Positions 1-11,511 of a stretch of DNA of 64,000 nucleotides are shown piece after piece. Numbering within the stretch: position 1 is the stretch's first letter; each line of letters begins with the position of its first letter. The notes beneath the pieces are model-generated. The model was not told where the DNA came from. It did no database searches and saw only the letters and a program-made list of their open reading frames with translations. Origin of the DNA: Salinisphaera shabanensis E1L3A (lineage in GTDB: Bacteria; Pseudomonadota; Gammaproteobacteria; Nevskiales; Salinisphaeraceae); assembly GCF_000215955.2 (NCBI RefSeq), contig NZ_AFNV02000018.1, forward strand, positions 1 through 64,000. Reading direction: 5' to 3'. Position numbers and translations under genes: made by a program.

Positions 1-191
1 ACAGAACGAATGGTGCACTCCCAGAACTGATAATGCGAGCCAAACATCTACCGTTGTAATACGCCCTTCGACACGTGTGCTGCGTTCCGCGGGCCGTTTA
101 GCTGGATTGCTAGCTGCGACGAATACCCTAGGCGGACTAAGTTACTGCGGCTTTATGAACCACACTACGTATCAGAAGGAGGCGCATTACA
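1..191. other. Left-edge non-coding stretch
   Basis: I find no convincing gene here. The only clear element is the ribosome binding site of the methyltransferase gene near its right end. The base composition is less GC-rich than most of the window, like the gene it precedes. Confidence 0.4.
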
Positions 192-863
192 ATGGCTCTT
201 AATAAAGAAGAATTTCGACAACGCTATGCTCGCTTGGCACCTTTCTATGACGGTGGACTGTGGTTCTATCGCGCGTTCGGTCTTCGAATCGACCATTACC
301 GTAGACAGGCTGTATCCCGCCTCCACTTACTAGCCGGCGAGACAGTGGTGGATCTAGGGTGTGGTACGGGTCTAAATTTCAAGCACCTTCAGGAAAAGGT
401 GGGTCCCCGCGGGCGTATCATTGGCGTAGACCTGACGCCTGAAATGCTAAGCGTCGCCAGACGGCGAGTCGAACGAGCGGGCTGGCTAAATGTTGAGCTT
501 GTCGCGGCCGACATGACGACCTACCGGATCCATGACGCAGACGCGGTATTGGCTACGCTCGCGCTCTCAACGGTCGCCAGCTACGAAACCCTGATCGAGT
601 GTATAGCTACCGGGCTCCCGGCGCATGGACGTATTGCTAACTTCGAACTGCAATGGCCCGATCGGTGGCCGAAATGGCTCGGGCAACTGGGTGTTTTCTT
701 CAATCGTCCGGCGGGCGTAACCTCCGATATTGTTCACCGGCGACCCGCTGAGGCGATCAAGCGACACTTTACGCAATTCGAATGCGAAAGCCTCTACTGG
801 GGGGCGGCCTATGTCTGTTCCGGCTGGCAACCGAAGCCTAGGCACATATCTAGCGCCAGCTAG
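192..863 (+). CDS. Class I SAM-dependent methyltransferase
   Basis: A 223-residue protein with a class I methyltransferase fold. Motif I (VVDLGCGTG, residues 52-60) binds S-adenosylmethionine, and the acidic residue ending the second strand (GVD, D80) should contact the ribose. The N-terminal tyrosine-rich stretch and a C-terminal aromatic patch resemble UbiE or phosphatidylethanolamine N-methyltransferase relatives, but the acceptor cannot be read from the sequence. A strong Shine-Dalgarno (AAGGAGG, 176-182) lies nine bases before the ATG. Codon use is looser (CTA, TTA, AGA-type codons) and less GC-rich than the following genes, suggesting possible horizontal origin. No operon partner is visible in the window. 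Confidence 0.8.
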   Translation: MALNKEEFRQRYARLAPFYDGGLWFYRAFGLRIDHYRRQAVSRLHLLAGETVVDLGCGTGLNFKHLQEKVGPRGRIIGVDLTPEMLSVARRRVERAGWLNVELVAADMTTYRIHDADAVLATLALSTVASYETLIECIATGLPAHGRIANFELQWPDRWPKWLGQLGVFFNRPAGVTSDIVHRRPAEAIKRHFTQFECESLYWGAAYVCSGWQPKPRHISSAS

Positions 864-968
864 GCAGGGTTGGTGCGCGCGTTGGCACACGATCATCTGC
901 GCACCTAAATATTCGTAGCGAGTAACGGCAGCCCCGTTAAACGATTGCTGATGCCAGCATTACAAAAT

Positions 969-1211
969 TTACCCCAACCCACGATCCAACGTTCCCGACT
1001 GAGATGCGTACCTTAGAGGGTCATTTAGAGCAACCGGCATCACCATTGGCGAGGCGTCGTCGTCGAAGGCCGAGAACTCGACATGGGCATGATCGCCCTC
1101 ACCCGGCACCGGCCAGTCGACATGGCTCGCCCACGCCTGGGCACTCACGGCCACGAGCGTTACGAGCAGCACGGCAATCAGCCGCTGCAATCGGCGGTTT
1201 CGAACGATCAT
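969..1211 (-). CDS. Small secreted or membrane-anchored hypothetical protein
   Basis: An 80-residue reading frame starting at the ATG at 1211 (MIVRNRRLQRLIAVLL...). A positively charged start, a hydrophobic stretch (about residues 10-24) and an Ala-x-Ala-like end make a plausible signal peptide. The mature part would be only about 55 residues, rich in Asp, Glu and His, and without cysteine. An upstream in-frame ATG at 1295 would add 28 residues before the signal and is less likely. It lies divergently from the transketolase operon. I do not recognise the family; an envelope or metal-binding role is speculation. Confidence 0.45.
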   Translation of the reverse strand: MIVRNRRLQRLIAVLLVTLVAVSAQAWASHVDWPVPGEGDHAHVEFSAFDDDASPMVMPVALNDPLRYASQSGTLDRGLG

Positions 1212-1298
1212 GGCGCAAAGCCTAGCACAGGCCGGATCGAACCTAGCAGACACGCGGACCTGTACGTCTTTGCTGGCGCTGCCGGCCGCGGCCATTAG

Positions 1299-1320
1299 AT
1301 TGGCTTATTCGAAAGCCAAT
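1299..1320. promoter_or_regulatory. Inverted repeat upstream of the transketolase operon
   Basis: Perfect 8-base arms (ATTGGCTT and AAGCCAAT) flank a six-base centre, followed by an AT-rich run to about 1345 with TTATT-type repeats. This is the only AT-rich patch between the divergent small gene and the transketolase gene, so it is the likely promoter or operator. A LysR-type regulator such as the CbbR encoded at 5524-6465 is a reasonable candidate binder, but that is inferred from position. Confidence 0.4.
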
Positions 1321-1444
1321 AAAGATTTATTTTTGCTTATTTCGGGCCTGTCTCATATTGGCGCTGAAAAAGAGCGCCCGAAGAAGACGCTCGTGTTTGC
1401 GATGCGCGCCGTGCCTGCCGCCGGCCCAGCAGGAGGGTTAATCC

Positions 1445-3514
1445 ATGGACTCAAGCGATCCGCTTGCCAACGCCGTGCCCGCCGCGACCGATCGCGATCG
1501 GCCCGACCGGCGCACGCTCGCCAACGCGATTCGTATTCTCGCCATGGACGCGGTGCAACAGGCTAATTCCGGCCACCCCGGCATGCCGATGGGCATGGCC
1601 GACATCGCCGAGGTGCTGGCCAACGATTTCATGCGGTGCAACCCGTCCAATCCCGGCTGGCCGGATCGTGACCGGCTGGTCGTTTCCAACGGTCATGGCT
1701 GTATGCTGCAATATGCCCTGCTCCATCTGACCGGCTACGACCTGCCGCTCGAACAGCTGCGCCAGTTCCGTCAGCTGCATTCCCGGACGCCGGGACACCC
1801 GGAATACAGGCTCACGCCGGGTGTCGAAACCACTACCGGGCCGCTCGGCCAGGGGCTTGCGAATGCGGTGGGCATGGCGCTGGCCGAAGCGACGCTCGCC
1901 GCCGAGTTCAATCGCGACGGCGAGAACATCGTCGACCACTGGACCTGGTGTCTGGCCGGCGATGGCTGCCTGATGGAAGGCATCTCCCACGAGGCCTGTT
2001 CGCTGGCCGGTCATCTGGGCCTGGGCAAGCTCGTGGTCTTCTACGACGACAACGGTATCTCGATCGACGGCGAAGTCGCCGGCTGGTTCAGCGACGACAC
2101 CGCCCAGCGCTTCGAAGCCTACGGCTGGCAGGTCGTGCCCGACATCGACGGCCACAACGCCGAGGCCATTGCGCAGGCAATAGCCACCGCCCGCGAAGAC
2201 CGCCAGCGCCCCACCCTGATCTGCTGCAAGACGATCATCGGTTGGGGCGCGCCGAACAAACAAGGCACCGAGGGCGTACACGGCGCGGCCCTGGGTGACG
2301 AGGAAATCGCGGCCACGCGCGCCCAGATCGGCTGGGCCGATACCACGCCATTCGCGATTCCCGATAATGTCTATGCGGCCTGGGATAAACGCGCCGCGGG
2401 TGCTGCGTTGGAGGGCGAATGGCAGCAGCGCTACGAGCGTTATGCCGCCGCTCATCCCGAACTGGCCGCGGAGTTCATGCGCCGCCAGGCCGGCGACCTG
2501 CCCGCCGACTGGTCCAAGCACATGATGCGGCATCTGCACCACGTGCAGACCGAAGGCAGCGATACCGCGACGCGCAAATCGTCGAAGGCGATGATCGAAT
2601 TCTTCGCGCCGCGCCTGCCGGAACTGTTCGGCGGCTCGGCCGATCTGTCCGGCTCGAACGGTACCGACTGGAACGGCCATACGGCCGTCGGCAAGCCCGC
2701 CTATCGCGGCAACTATCTGCATTACGGCGTGCGCGAGTTCGGCATGACCGCAATCGCCAACGGTCTGGCTCTGCACGGCGGCTATATCCCGTTCACCGCG
2801 ACGTTTCTGACGTTTTCGGACTATGCCCGCAACGCGGTACGCATGGCTGCACTCATGGGCACGCGCCAGATACTGGTCTATACCCACGACTCGATCGGGC
2901 TGGGCGAAGACGGCCCGACCCATCAATCGGTCGAGCATCTATCCAGCCTGCGGCTGATTCCGAACCTGCATGTCTGGCGCCCCGCCGACGATGTGGAAAC
3001 CGTCGCGGCCTGGATGGCGGCGATCGAGCGCGCCGAGGGGCCGAGCGCATTGGCGCTGTCGCGCCAGGATCTGCCCCATCTGGAGCGCGACGTGCCCGGC
3101 GTCGAGAACATACGCCGTGGCGGCTATGTGTTGCACGAACCGCCGCAGACACCGGAGGCGTTGATTATCGCGACCGGCTCGGAAGTGGCGATTGCAGTAG
3201 CCACCGCCAAGACGCTGGCGGCCGAAGGCCGGGCGATCCGCGTGGTCTCGATGCCCTGTCTCGATCTGTTCGAAACCCAGGATGCGGCCTATCGCGAATC
3301 CGTACTGCCGGCGCATATCGAGGCGCGCGTGGCGATCGAGGCCGGGGTAAGCGCGCTGTGGCGTTATTACGTCGGCCCGCGGGGGCGCGTGCTCGGCGTG
3401 GATCGTTTCGGCGAGTCCGCGCCGGCGGCCGATGTCTACCGCCATTTCGGTCTCACCGAAGCGCATCTGGCCAATGCCCTGCTCGAACTCATCGGCGAGC
3501 CCGAAACCGCCTGA
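1445..3514 (+). CDS. cbbT: Transketolase
   Basis: A 689-residue transketolase of usual length. It moves two-carbon ketol units between sugar phosphates in the Calvin and pentose phosphate cycles using thiamine diphosphate. The cofactor motif begins with G172-D173-G174 and ends at N203 (DDN). The pyrimidine domain (around 370-530) and C-terminal domain follow in the normal order. The ATG has a strong Shine-Dalgarno (AGGAGGG, 1431-1437). It heads a three-gene unit with aldolase and phosphoribulokinase, which implies a role in CO2 fixation, although it could also be the only transketolase of the cell (hence tkt). Confidence 0.95.
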   Translation: MDSSDPLANAVPAATDRDRPDRRTLANAIRILAMDAVQQANSGHPGMPMGMADIAEVLANDFMRCNPSNPGWPDRDRLVVSNGHGCMLQYALLHLTGYDLPLEQLRQFRQLHSRTPGHPEYRLTPGVETTTGPLGQGLANAVGMALAEATLAAEFNRDGENIVDHWTWCLAGDGCLMEGISHEACSLAGHLGLGKLVVFYDDNGISIDGEVAGWFSDDTAQRFEAYGWQVVPDIDGHNAEAIAQAIATAREDRQRPTLICCKTIIGWGAPNKQGTEGVHGAALGDEEIAATRAQIGWADTTPFAIPDNVYAAWDKRAAGAALEGEWQQRYERYAAAHPELAAEFMRRQAGDLPADWSKHMMRHLHHVQTEGSDTATRKSSKAMIEFFAPRLPELFGGSADLSGSNGTDWNGHTAVGKPAYRGNYLHYGVREFGMTAIANGLALHGGYIPFTATFLTFSDYARNAVRMAALMGTRQILVYTHDSIGLGEDGPTHQSVEHLSSLRLIPNLHVWRPADDVETVAAWMAAIERAEGPSALALSRQDLPHLERDVPGVENIRRGGYVLHEPPQTPEALIIATGSEVAIAVATAKTLAAEGRAIRVVSMPCLDLFETQDAAYRESVLPAHIEARVAIEAGVSALWRYYVGPRGRVLGVDRFGESAPAADVYRHFGLTEAHLANALLELIGEPETA

Positions 3515-3544
3515 CACGAACACGACGAACGCGAGGACACGATC

Positions 3545-4573
3545 ATGGACACAGCCACACTCGAGGACATCGCCCAGCGCATGCTTGCCAACGGCAAGGG
3601 CCTGCTCGCGATCGACGAAAGCACGCCCACCTGCGGCAAGCGATTCGCCGATTACGGCATCGAGAACAGCGAGGACAATCGCCGGGACTACCGGGCCCTG
3701 CTGCTCTCGGCCCCGGGCCTGGGCGAGAACATCAGCGGCGCGATTCTCTATGACGAGACGCTGCGCATGAAAATGGCCGACGGCATGCCGTTCCCGCAGA
3801 TGATGAACGATAACGGCATCCTGCCCGGCATCAAGGTGGATACCGGGGCCAAGGACCTGGCCGGCCATCCCGGCGAGAAAGTCACGGAAGGCCTCGACGG
3901 GCTGCGTGAGCGCCTGGCCGAATATCATGCAATGGGTGCGCGCTTTGCCAAGTGGCGGGCCGTGATCACCATCGGCGACGGCATTCCGAGCCGTGCCTGC
4001 TATCGCGCCAATGCCCATGCCCTGGCGCGCTATGCCGCGCTTTGCCAGGAAGCCGCAATCGTGCCGGTCGTCGAACCGGAGGTCTTGCTCGACGGCGATC
4101 ACACGATCGATCGCTGCTACGAAGTCACCGAGGAAACACTCACCCGGCTGTTCGCCGAACTGCGCGACCAGAACGTGCATCTTCCGGGCCTGATCCTGAA
4201 ATCCAGCATGGTGCTACCGGGCAAGAACGCTGCCCGCCAGGCCGACGTGGGCGAAGTCGCGGCAGCCACCCTGCGCTGTCTGTATGCGAGCGTGCCGGCC
4301 GCCGTGCCGGGCATCGCGTTTCTCTCCGGTGGCCAGAGCAACGAAGACGCGACTGCGCATCTAGACGCGATGAACAAACAGGATGCCGGCGCCGCCCCTT
4401 GGCGGCTGACCTTTTCCTATGCCCGGGCATTGCAGCAGCCCGCGCTGGATACCTGGCGTGGCGATAACGCCAATACCGGCCCAGCCCAGCAGGCGCTGCT
4501 GCACCGGGCCCGCTGCAATCGCGCCGCGGCACAGGGGGAGTACGATCCGTCTCAGGAACGACAGGTCGCCTGA
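3545..4573 (+). CDS. Fructose-bisphosphate aldolase, class I
   Basis: A 342-residue class I (Schiff-base) aldolase that joins or cleaves fructose-1,6-bisphosphate, and in the Calvin cycle can also make sedoheptulose-1,7-bisphosphate. The start GLLAIDEST is typical of the animal/plant-like family, and K219 in LILKSSMV matches the Schiff-base lysine. No class II zinc motif is present. It lies 30 bases after the transketolase gene and 65 bases before phosphoribulokinase. Many bacterial cbb operons use a class II enzyme instead, so this choice is slightly unusual. Confidence 0.93.
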   Translation: MDTATLEDIAQRMLANGKGLLAIDESTPTCGKRFADYGIENSEDNRRDYRALLLSAPGLGENISGAILYDETLRMKMADGMPFPQMMNDNGILPGIKVDTGAKDLAGHPGEKVTEGLDGLRERLAEYHAMGARFAKWRAVITIGDGIPSRACYRANAHALARYAALCQEAAIVPVVEPEVLLDGDHTIDRCYEVTEETLTRLFAELRDQNVHLPGLILKSSMVLPGKNAARQADVGEVAAATLRCLYASVPAAVPGIAFLSGGQSNEDATAHLDAMNKQDAGAAPWRLTFSYARALQQPALDTWRGDNANTGPAQQALLHRARCNRAAAQGEYDPSQERQVA

Positions 4574-4638
4574 ACCGCCCCGCCGCCACAAAAAGCAACA
4601 ACAAGCGATAGTGCGATTGCCCCAACGGGAGGAGCCCC

Positions 4639-5520
4639 ATGTCGATCAAGCATCCCGTATTCGCCGTCACCGGATCGTCGGGTGCCGGCACCTCGACCGT
4701 GCGCGAAGCCATGGAACATATTTTTCGGCGCGACGGCTTTCGGGCCGCGACTGTGGAAGGCGACTGCTTTCACAAATTCGAACGCACCGAGATGAAGCGC
4801 CAGGTGCAGCTCGCCGAGGAGGCGCGTCGCCCGTTCAGCCATTTCGGGCCGGAGGCGAACCATTTCGACAAGCTCGAGGAGCTGTTTCGGGTACATGGTG
4901 AAACCGGCGGCGGCCAGCGGCGTCATTATCTGCACAACGAAGAGGAAGCCGAGCCCTGGGGCCAGGAACCCGGCACCTTCACGCCCTGGGAAGAGGTGCC
5001 CGAAGGCTGTGACCTGCTCTTCTACGAAGGACTGCACGGCGGTGTGACCACCGAGGAGGTCGACGTGGCGAAGCATGTGGATCTGCTGGTCGGCGTGGTG
5101 CCGATCATCAACCTGGAATGGATCCAGAAACTGCACCGCGACAAGCTGGCTCGCGGCTACAGTACCGAAGCAGTAATGGATACCATCCTGCGCCGCATGC
5201 ACGATTATGTGCACTACATCACGCCGCAGTTCTCGCGCACGCATATCAACTTTCAGCGCGTGCCCACCGTGGACACCTCGAACCCGTTCATCAGCCGCTA
5301 TATTCCGGCGCTGGATGAAAGCCTGATCGTGATCCGTTTTCGCGATCCGAAGAAGATCAACGTGGATTTCCAGTATCTGCTGTCGATGATCCACGATTCC
5401 TTCATGTCCCGGCGCAATACGCTGGTGGTGCCGGGCGGCAAGATGGCGTTCGCCATAGAGATCATCATGCAGCCGCTGATCGAGTCGATGGTCACCACCG
5501 GCGTGGTCCGCTACCGCTAG
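4639..5520 (+). CDS. cbbP: Phosphoribulokinase
   Basis: A 293-residue phosphoribulokinase of the proteobacterial (PrkB-like, about 290 residue) class. It phosphorylates ribulose-5-phosphate to ribulose-1,5-bisphosphate, the RuBisCO substrate. The P-loop is GSSGAGTSTV (residues 12-21). The stretch around VEGDCFHKFER and the later YEGLHGG segment are hallmark substrate and metal regions. It is the last gene of the cbbT-aldolase-cbbP unit and converges with cbbR with only three bases between stop codons. PrkB-type enzymes are commonly regulated allosterically by NADH and AMP. Confidence 0.95.
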   Translation: MSIKHPVFAVTGSSGAGTSTVREAMEHIFRRDGFRAATVEGDCFHKFERTEMKRQVQLAEEARRPFSHFGPEANHFDKLEELFRVHGETGGGQRRHYLHNEEEAEPWGQEPGTFTPWEEVPEGCDLLFYEGLHGGVTTEEVDVAKHVDLLVGVVPIINLEWIQKLHRDKLARGYSTEAVMDTILRRMHDYVHYITPQFSRTHINFQRVPTVDTSNPFISRYIPALDESLIVIRFRDPKKINVDFQYLLSMIHDSFMSRRNTLVVPGGKMAFAIEIIMQPLIESMVTTGVVRYR

Positions 5521-5523
5521 CGT

Positions 5524-8083
<2,560 letters not shown>

Positions 8084-8146
8084 CCGCGCATCGCGCGACA
8101 GAACAAGTGCTTTCCGGCAGCCCGACCCGAATCAGGAGATATCGCC

Positions 8147-8569
8147 ATGCGACTCACTCAAGGCACGTTTTCTTTCCTGCCCGATCTCACCGACGAACAG
8201 ATCAAGAAACAGGTCAAATACTGTCTCGACAACGGCTGGGCGGTGAACCTCGAATACACCGACGATCCGCACCCGCGCAACACCTACTGGGAGATGTACG
8301 GCCAGCCCATGTTCGACCTGAAAGACCCGGCCGGGCTGATGATGGACCTGGAAGAAGCCCGCAAGACATTCCCCAACCACTACATCCGGCTCACTGCCTT
8401 CGACAGCACCCATCAATGGGAAACGCCGCGGCTGTCGTTCATCGTCAATCGGCCGCCGGAAGAGCCCGGCTTCCAGGTCACGCGCCAGGAATGGGAAGGC
8501 CGCAAAGTCCGCTACACCATTCACAGCTACGCCACCGATCGCCCGGCGGGACAGCGATACCAGCGTTAG
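8147..8569 (+). CDS. cbbS: RuBisCO small subunit
   Basis: A 140-residue small subunit that caps the octameric large-subunit core. It begins with MRLTQGTFSFLPDLTDEQI, the usual red-type start, and ends with the extended C-terminus (VRYTIHSYATDRPAG...) that in red-type enzymes forms a beta hairpin in the central pore. The Shine-Dalgarno AGGAG lies just upstream. It is separated by 63 bases from cbbL and by 80 bases from cbbX, the latter containing a GC-rich hairpin. Confidence 0.97.
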   Translation: MRLTQGTFSFLPDLTDEQIKKQVKYCLDNGWAVNLEYTDDPHPRNTYWEMYGQPMFDLKDPAGLMMDLEEARKTFPNHYIRLTAFDSTHQWETPRLSFIVNRPPEEPGFQVTRQEWEGRKVRYTIHSYATDRPAGQRYQR

Positions 8570-8576
8570 TCGAACC

Positions 8577-8616
8577 GGCGCGCGTCCGATCTGCCAGCGC
8601 AGGACGGGCGCGCGCC
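8577..8616 (+). other. GC-rich RNA hairpin between cbbS and cbbX
   Basis: GGCGCGCG (8577-8584) can pair with CGCGCGCC (8609-8616), extended by TCC/GGA near the loop with a small bulge. There is no run of T after it, so it is not a standard intrinsic terminator. It may stabilise the upstream cbbLS message or reduce cbbX expression, which would suit an activase needed in lower amount. Confidence 0.5.
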
Positions 8617-8649
8617 TATCCCGATCGCCAGACGTAACAGGAGGCGGCC

Positions 8650-9591
8650 ATGAGTAGCGCAGAAGACACCACCGATCGCAACAAGACCGAGCCGCTGGCC
8701 GACGACGCGCGCGTGGATCTCGACGCGGTGTTCGAAGAATCCCAGATCCAGGAAGTCTTCGACCAGTTGGATCGCGACCTGGTGGGCCTGACCCCGGTGA
8801 AGACGCGGATTCGCGAGATCGCCGCCCTACTGCTGGTCGATCATGTGCGCCGCCAGTTCGATCTCGCCTCGGACACGCCGACCCTGCATATGTGCTTCAC
8901 CGGCAATCCCGGCACCGGCAAGACCACGGTCGCCGAACGCATGGCCCAGATCCTGCACAAGCTCGAGTATGTGCGCGAAGGCCATCTGGTGTCGGTGACG
9001 CGTGACGATCTGGTGGGCCAGTACATCGGCCATACCGCGCCCAAGACCAAGGAAGTCATCAAGCGCGCGATGGGCGGCGTGCTGTTCATCGACGAGGCCT
9101 ATTATTTGTATCGGCCCGAAAACGAGCGCGACTACGGCCAGGAATCGATCGAAATACTGCTACAAGTCATGGAAAACCAGCGCGATGATCTGGTTGTGAT
9201 TCTTGCCGGCTACAAGGATCGAATGGACCGGTTCTTTGAATCCAATCCGGGGTTTCGCTCAAGGATCGCCCATCACGTCGACTTTCCGGACTACGACGTG
9301 GGTGAGCTCTGCTCAATCAGCGAGCTAATGCTTGCAGAGCAGCATTACGTGTTCAGCGACGATGCACAGATGGCGTTCGAGGACTATATCGATCGGCGCA
9401 TGCGCCAGCCGTACTTTGCCAATGCCCGGTCGATTCGCAACGCACTCGATCGATTGCGCTTACGCCAGGCAGCGCGGTTGTTCAAAGCCGGCGGCGCGGT
9501 CACCAAAAAACAGCTGATGACGATCGAGGCCGAGGATGTCCTTGCCAGCCGGGTATTCGGCCTCCCGGTCGAAAGCCGAAGCAGCGATTAA
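8650..9591 (+). CDS. cbbX: Red-type RuBisCO activase, AAA+ ATPase CbbX
   Basis: A 313-residue AAA+ protein. Walker A is GNPGTGKT (residues 85-92, K91), and Walker B ends in D148-E149 of LFIDEAYYL. CbbX hexamers, activated by ribulose bisphosphate, pull on the C-terminus of red-type large subunits to release inhibitory sugar phosphates. Position directly after cbbLS and length match the family. The N-terminal acidic segment (residues 1-35) is typical. An AGGAGG-like site precedes the ATG. Confidence 0.96.
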   Translation: MSSAEDTTDRNKTEPLADDARVDLDAVFEESQIQEVFDQLDRDLVGLTPVKTRIREIAALLLVDHVRRQFDLASDTPTLHMCFTGNPGTGKTTVAERMAQILHKLEYVREGHLVSVTRDDLVGQYIGHTAPKTKEVIKRAMGGVLFIDEAYYLYRPENERDYGQESIEILLQVMENQRDDLVVILAGYKDRMDRFFESNPGFRSRIAHHVDFPDYDVGELCSISELMLAEQHYVFSDDAQMAFEDYIDRRMRQPYFANARSIRNALDRLRLRQAARLFKAGGAVTKKQLMTIEAEDVLASRVFGLPVESRSSD

Positions 9592-9729
9592 TCGCTACCG
9601 TTCTCGTCTTGTATTGTGTTGTGTGCGACCTTATTTCGATAAATATTTCCCGGCTTCGGATCCAGGTCAAACACTGCCAATGTGGCGTGCACGCGCGGCT
9701 GTGGTGGCGGGCATCGGTCGAAGCCGCTA

Positions 9730-10770
9730 ATGTCGGTGCACATGACAGATACGCTTACTTCGTTTACCGATCGCCGGCGGAATAAGAATTCGGCGCCGCC
9801 ACCGCGCGCGGAATGGCCCGCCTGGCCGATCTATGGCCTGGTCGATGATCTCTATCCCGTCGTTGCGGCGTGGCATGCAAACGGCCATCGCGTTGCACTC
9901 GCTACGCTGGTAAGCATCGTCGGCTCGTCACCGCGCCCGCTCGGCAGCGAAATGGCGATCAACGAACACGGTGAAGTCGCGGGCTATGTATCCGGCGGCT
10001 GCGTGGAAGGCGCGGTCGCGGCTCAGGCGCTTGAGGTATTGAAAACAGGCACGCCGGCCATGCTCGATTATGGCGCGGGTAGCCCGGTGCTGGACGTGCA
10101 GCTGACCTGTGGCGGGCGTATTGGCATCTTCGTTCGCGCGATCGACGATGTGGGCGAGTATGTCGCGCACTGGGGCGAAGCGCGTGAGCGGCGTCAGCCT
10201 CTCGATGTAGCGATCGATCTCGAAAGCGGCACGCATCGCTATGGCCCGGCACACAACGAGGCCAGCCATCGCATATTCCATCAACGTTACCTGCCGACGC
10301 CGCGACTGGTTATTGCCGGCGGCGACCCGGTCACGCTCGCATTGGCACAGCTTGCGCCGACTTTCGGTTATGACGTCTTGTTGCTGCGGCCGTACGGCCC
10401 GCCTGCCCCGCCGCCGAATTCCACACTTGCGCATTACGATACGCGGCCGCTCGCACGCGCACTGGAGGCGCTTACATTAGACGCCTACACTGCGCTTTAC
10501 ACGCTGACGCATGACATCGACGACGACCATTCAGCGCTTGCGAAAGGTTTGGCGTCACCCGCATTCGCGGTCGGCGCTTTGGGAAGCCGCAGCAAGGCAG
10601 CGGACCGAATTGAACGCCTTCGTGCCGCGGGTTTTTCTGTTGAAGCGTTGCAGCGACTGCATACGCCGGCCGGGCTGTCGATCAACGCCCGCGAGCCGCG
10701 CGAAATTGCGCTATCGGTGCTTGCAGAGCTTGTCGCTCTGCGTGCCCGCGTGAGCGCAGCCACGGCGTGA
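9730..10770 (+). CDS. XdhC/CoxI-family molybdenum cofactor maturation protein
   Basis: A 346-residue XdhC-family protein, which binds molybdenum cofactor, promotes its sulfuration or modification and delivers it to xanthine-dehydrogenase-type enzymes. The N-terminal XdhC_CoxI domain has the SGGCVEG motif with C91, and the C-terminal Rossmann domain begins near LVIAGGDPV. The start is set at 9730 (MSVHMTDT); the ATG at 9742 is equally possible because neither has a clear Shine-Dalgarno. Its stop overlaps the GTG of the MocA-like gene, and the three-subunit molybdoenzyme follows, so it is the functional equivalent of PaoD/XdhC for that enzyme. Confidence 0.88.
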   Translation: MSVHMTDTLTSFTDRRRNKNSAPPPRAEWPAWPIYGLVDDLYPVVAAWHANGHRVALATLVSIVGSSPRPLGSEMAINEHGEVAGYVSGGCVEGAVAAQALEVLKTGTPAMLDYGAGSPVLDVQLTCGGRIGIFVRAIDDVGEYVAHWGEARERRQPLDVAIDLESGTHRYGPAHNEASHRIFHQRYLPTPRLVIAGGDPVTLALAQLAPTFGYDVLLLRPYGPPAPPPNSTLAHYDTRPLARALEALTLDAYTALYTLTHDIDDDHSALAKGLASPAFAVGALGSRSKAADRIERLRAAGFSVEALQRLHTPAGLSINAREPREIALSVLAELVALRARVSAATA

Positions 10771-11420
10771 TCGGCGCGATCGTGCTGGCCGGCGGTGCGT
10801 CGACGCGCTATGGCCATGACTCCAAACTGCTGGCGTGGCTGGCCGGCCGAACCGTTATCGCACGCAGCGTGGCTGTGCTCGATGACCAACCGGTCCGGCC
10901 TGTCATTGTCGTTACCGGGCGAGAACGCCAACGCGTACGTCGGGCGGTGCAGGCGCAAGCAACCGGATCTCGCCGGTATCGCTGGGTTCATAATCCGAAC
11001 TACCGCAGCGGTATGGCAGAAAGCCTGCGCTGCGGGCTGGGCGCGTTGCCGACACGCTGCGATGCCGCTCTGATCATGCTGGGCGATATGCCCGGTATCG
11101 AAAAACGCACGATTTCAAGACTCTGTCGTCTTTGGCGGCCGGGTCTGGACTACGTTCGACCGGTGTGTGCTGGCCGACCCGGCCACCCCGTGATCGTTTC
11201 GCGACGGTTGTTCCCCGATCTCGCCCGCCTCGACGGCGATCGCGGCGCCAAAGCCATTCTCGACCAGGTACCCGCGACGCGTTTTCGTGTACTCGACGCC
11301 CCCGCGGGCTGTTTGCGCGATGTCGATACCCCGGCCGCGGCTCGTCGTGCCGAACGTTCTTTCAATCGCGGTCATAGCCAAAACCAAACCGGCACCATTT
11401 CGTCATCGTTTATGGTGTAG
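10767..11420 (+). CDS. MocA-like molybdenum cofactor cytidylyltransferase
   Basis: A 217-residue nucleotidyltransferase. The N-terminus (VLAGGASTRYGHDSKLL) is the nucleotide-binding signature of MobA/MocA proteins, and LGDMPG carries the metal-binding aspartate. MocA attaches CMP to molybdopterin, giving the cytosine dinucleotide form used by PaoABC-like enzymes. The GTG start overlaps the XdhC-type stop (GTGA at 10767-10770), implying translational coupling. The protein has an unusual C-terminal tail of about 20 residues after the conserved part. An uncharacterised NTP-transferase role is possible, but the context strongly favours cofactor maturation. Confidence 0.88.
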   Translation: MIGAIVLAGGASTRYGHDSKLLAWLAGRTVIARSVAVLDDQPVRPVIVVTGRERQRVRRAVQAQATGSRRYRWVHNPNYRSGMAESLRCGLGALPTRCDAALIMLGDMPGIEKRTISRLCRLWRPGLDYVRPVCAGRPGHPVIVSRRLFPDLARLDGDRGAKAILDQVPATRFRVLDAPAGCLRDVDTPAAARRAERSFNRGHSQNQTGTISSSFMV

Positions 11421-11511
11421 GAGTATCGGTATTACCGTTCAGTCCAGACAATAAAACAAAAGCATTCCACCGAGCGACGCGCCGAGCGTTGCCCAAAAAA
11501 CGGAGAAATCC

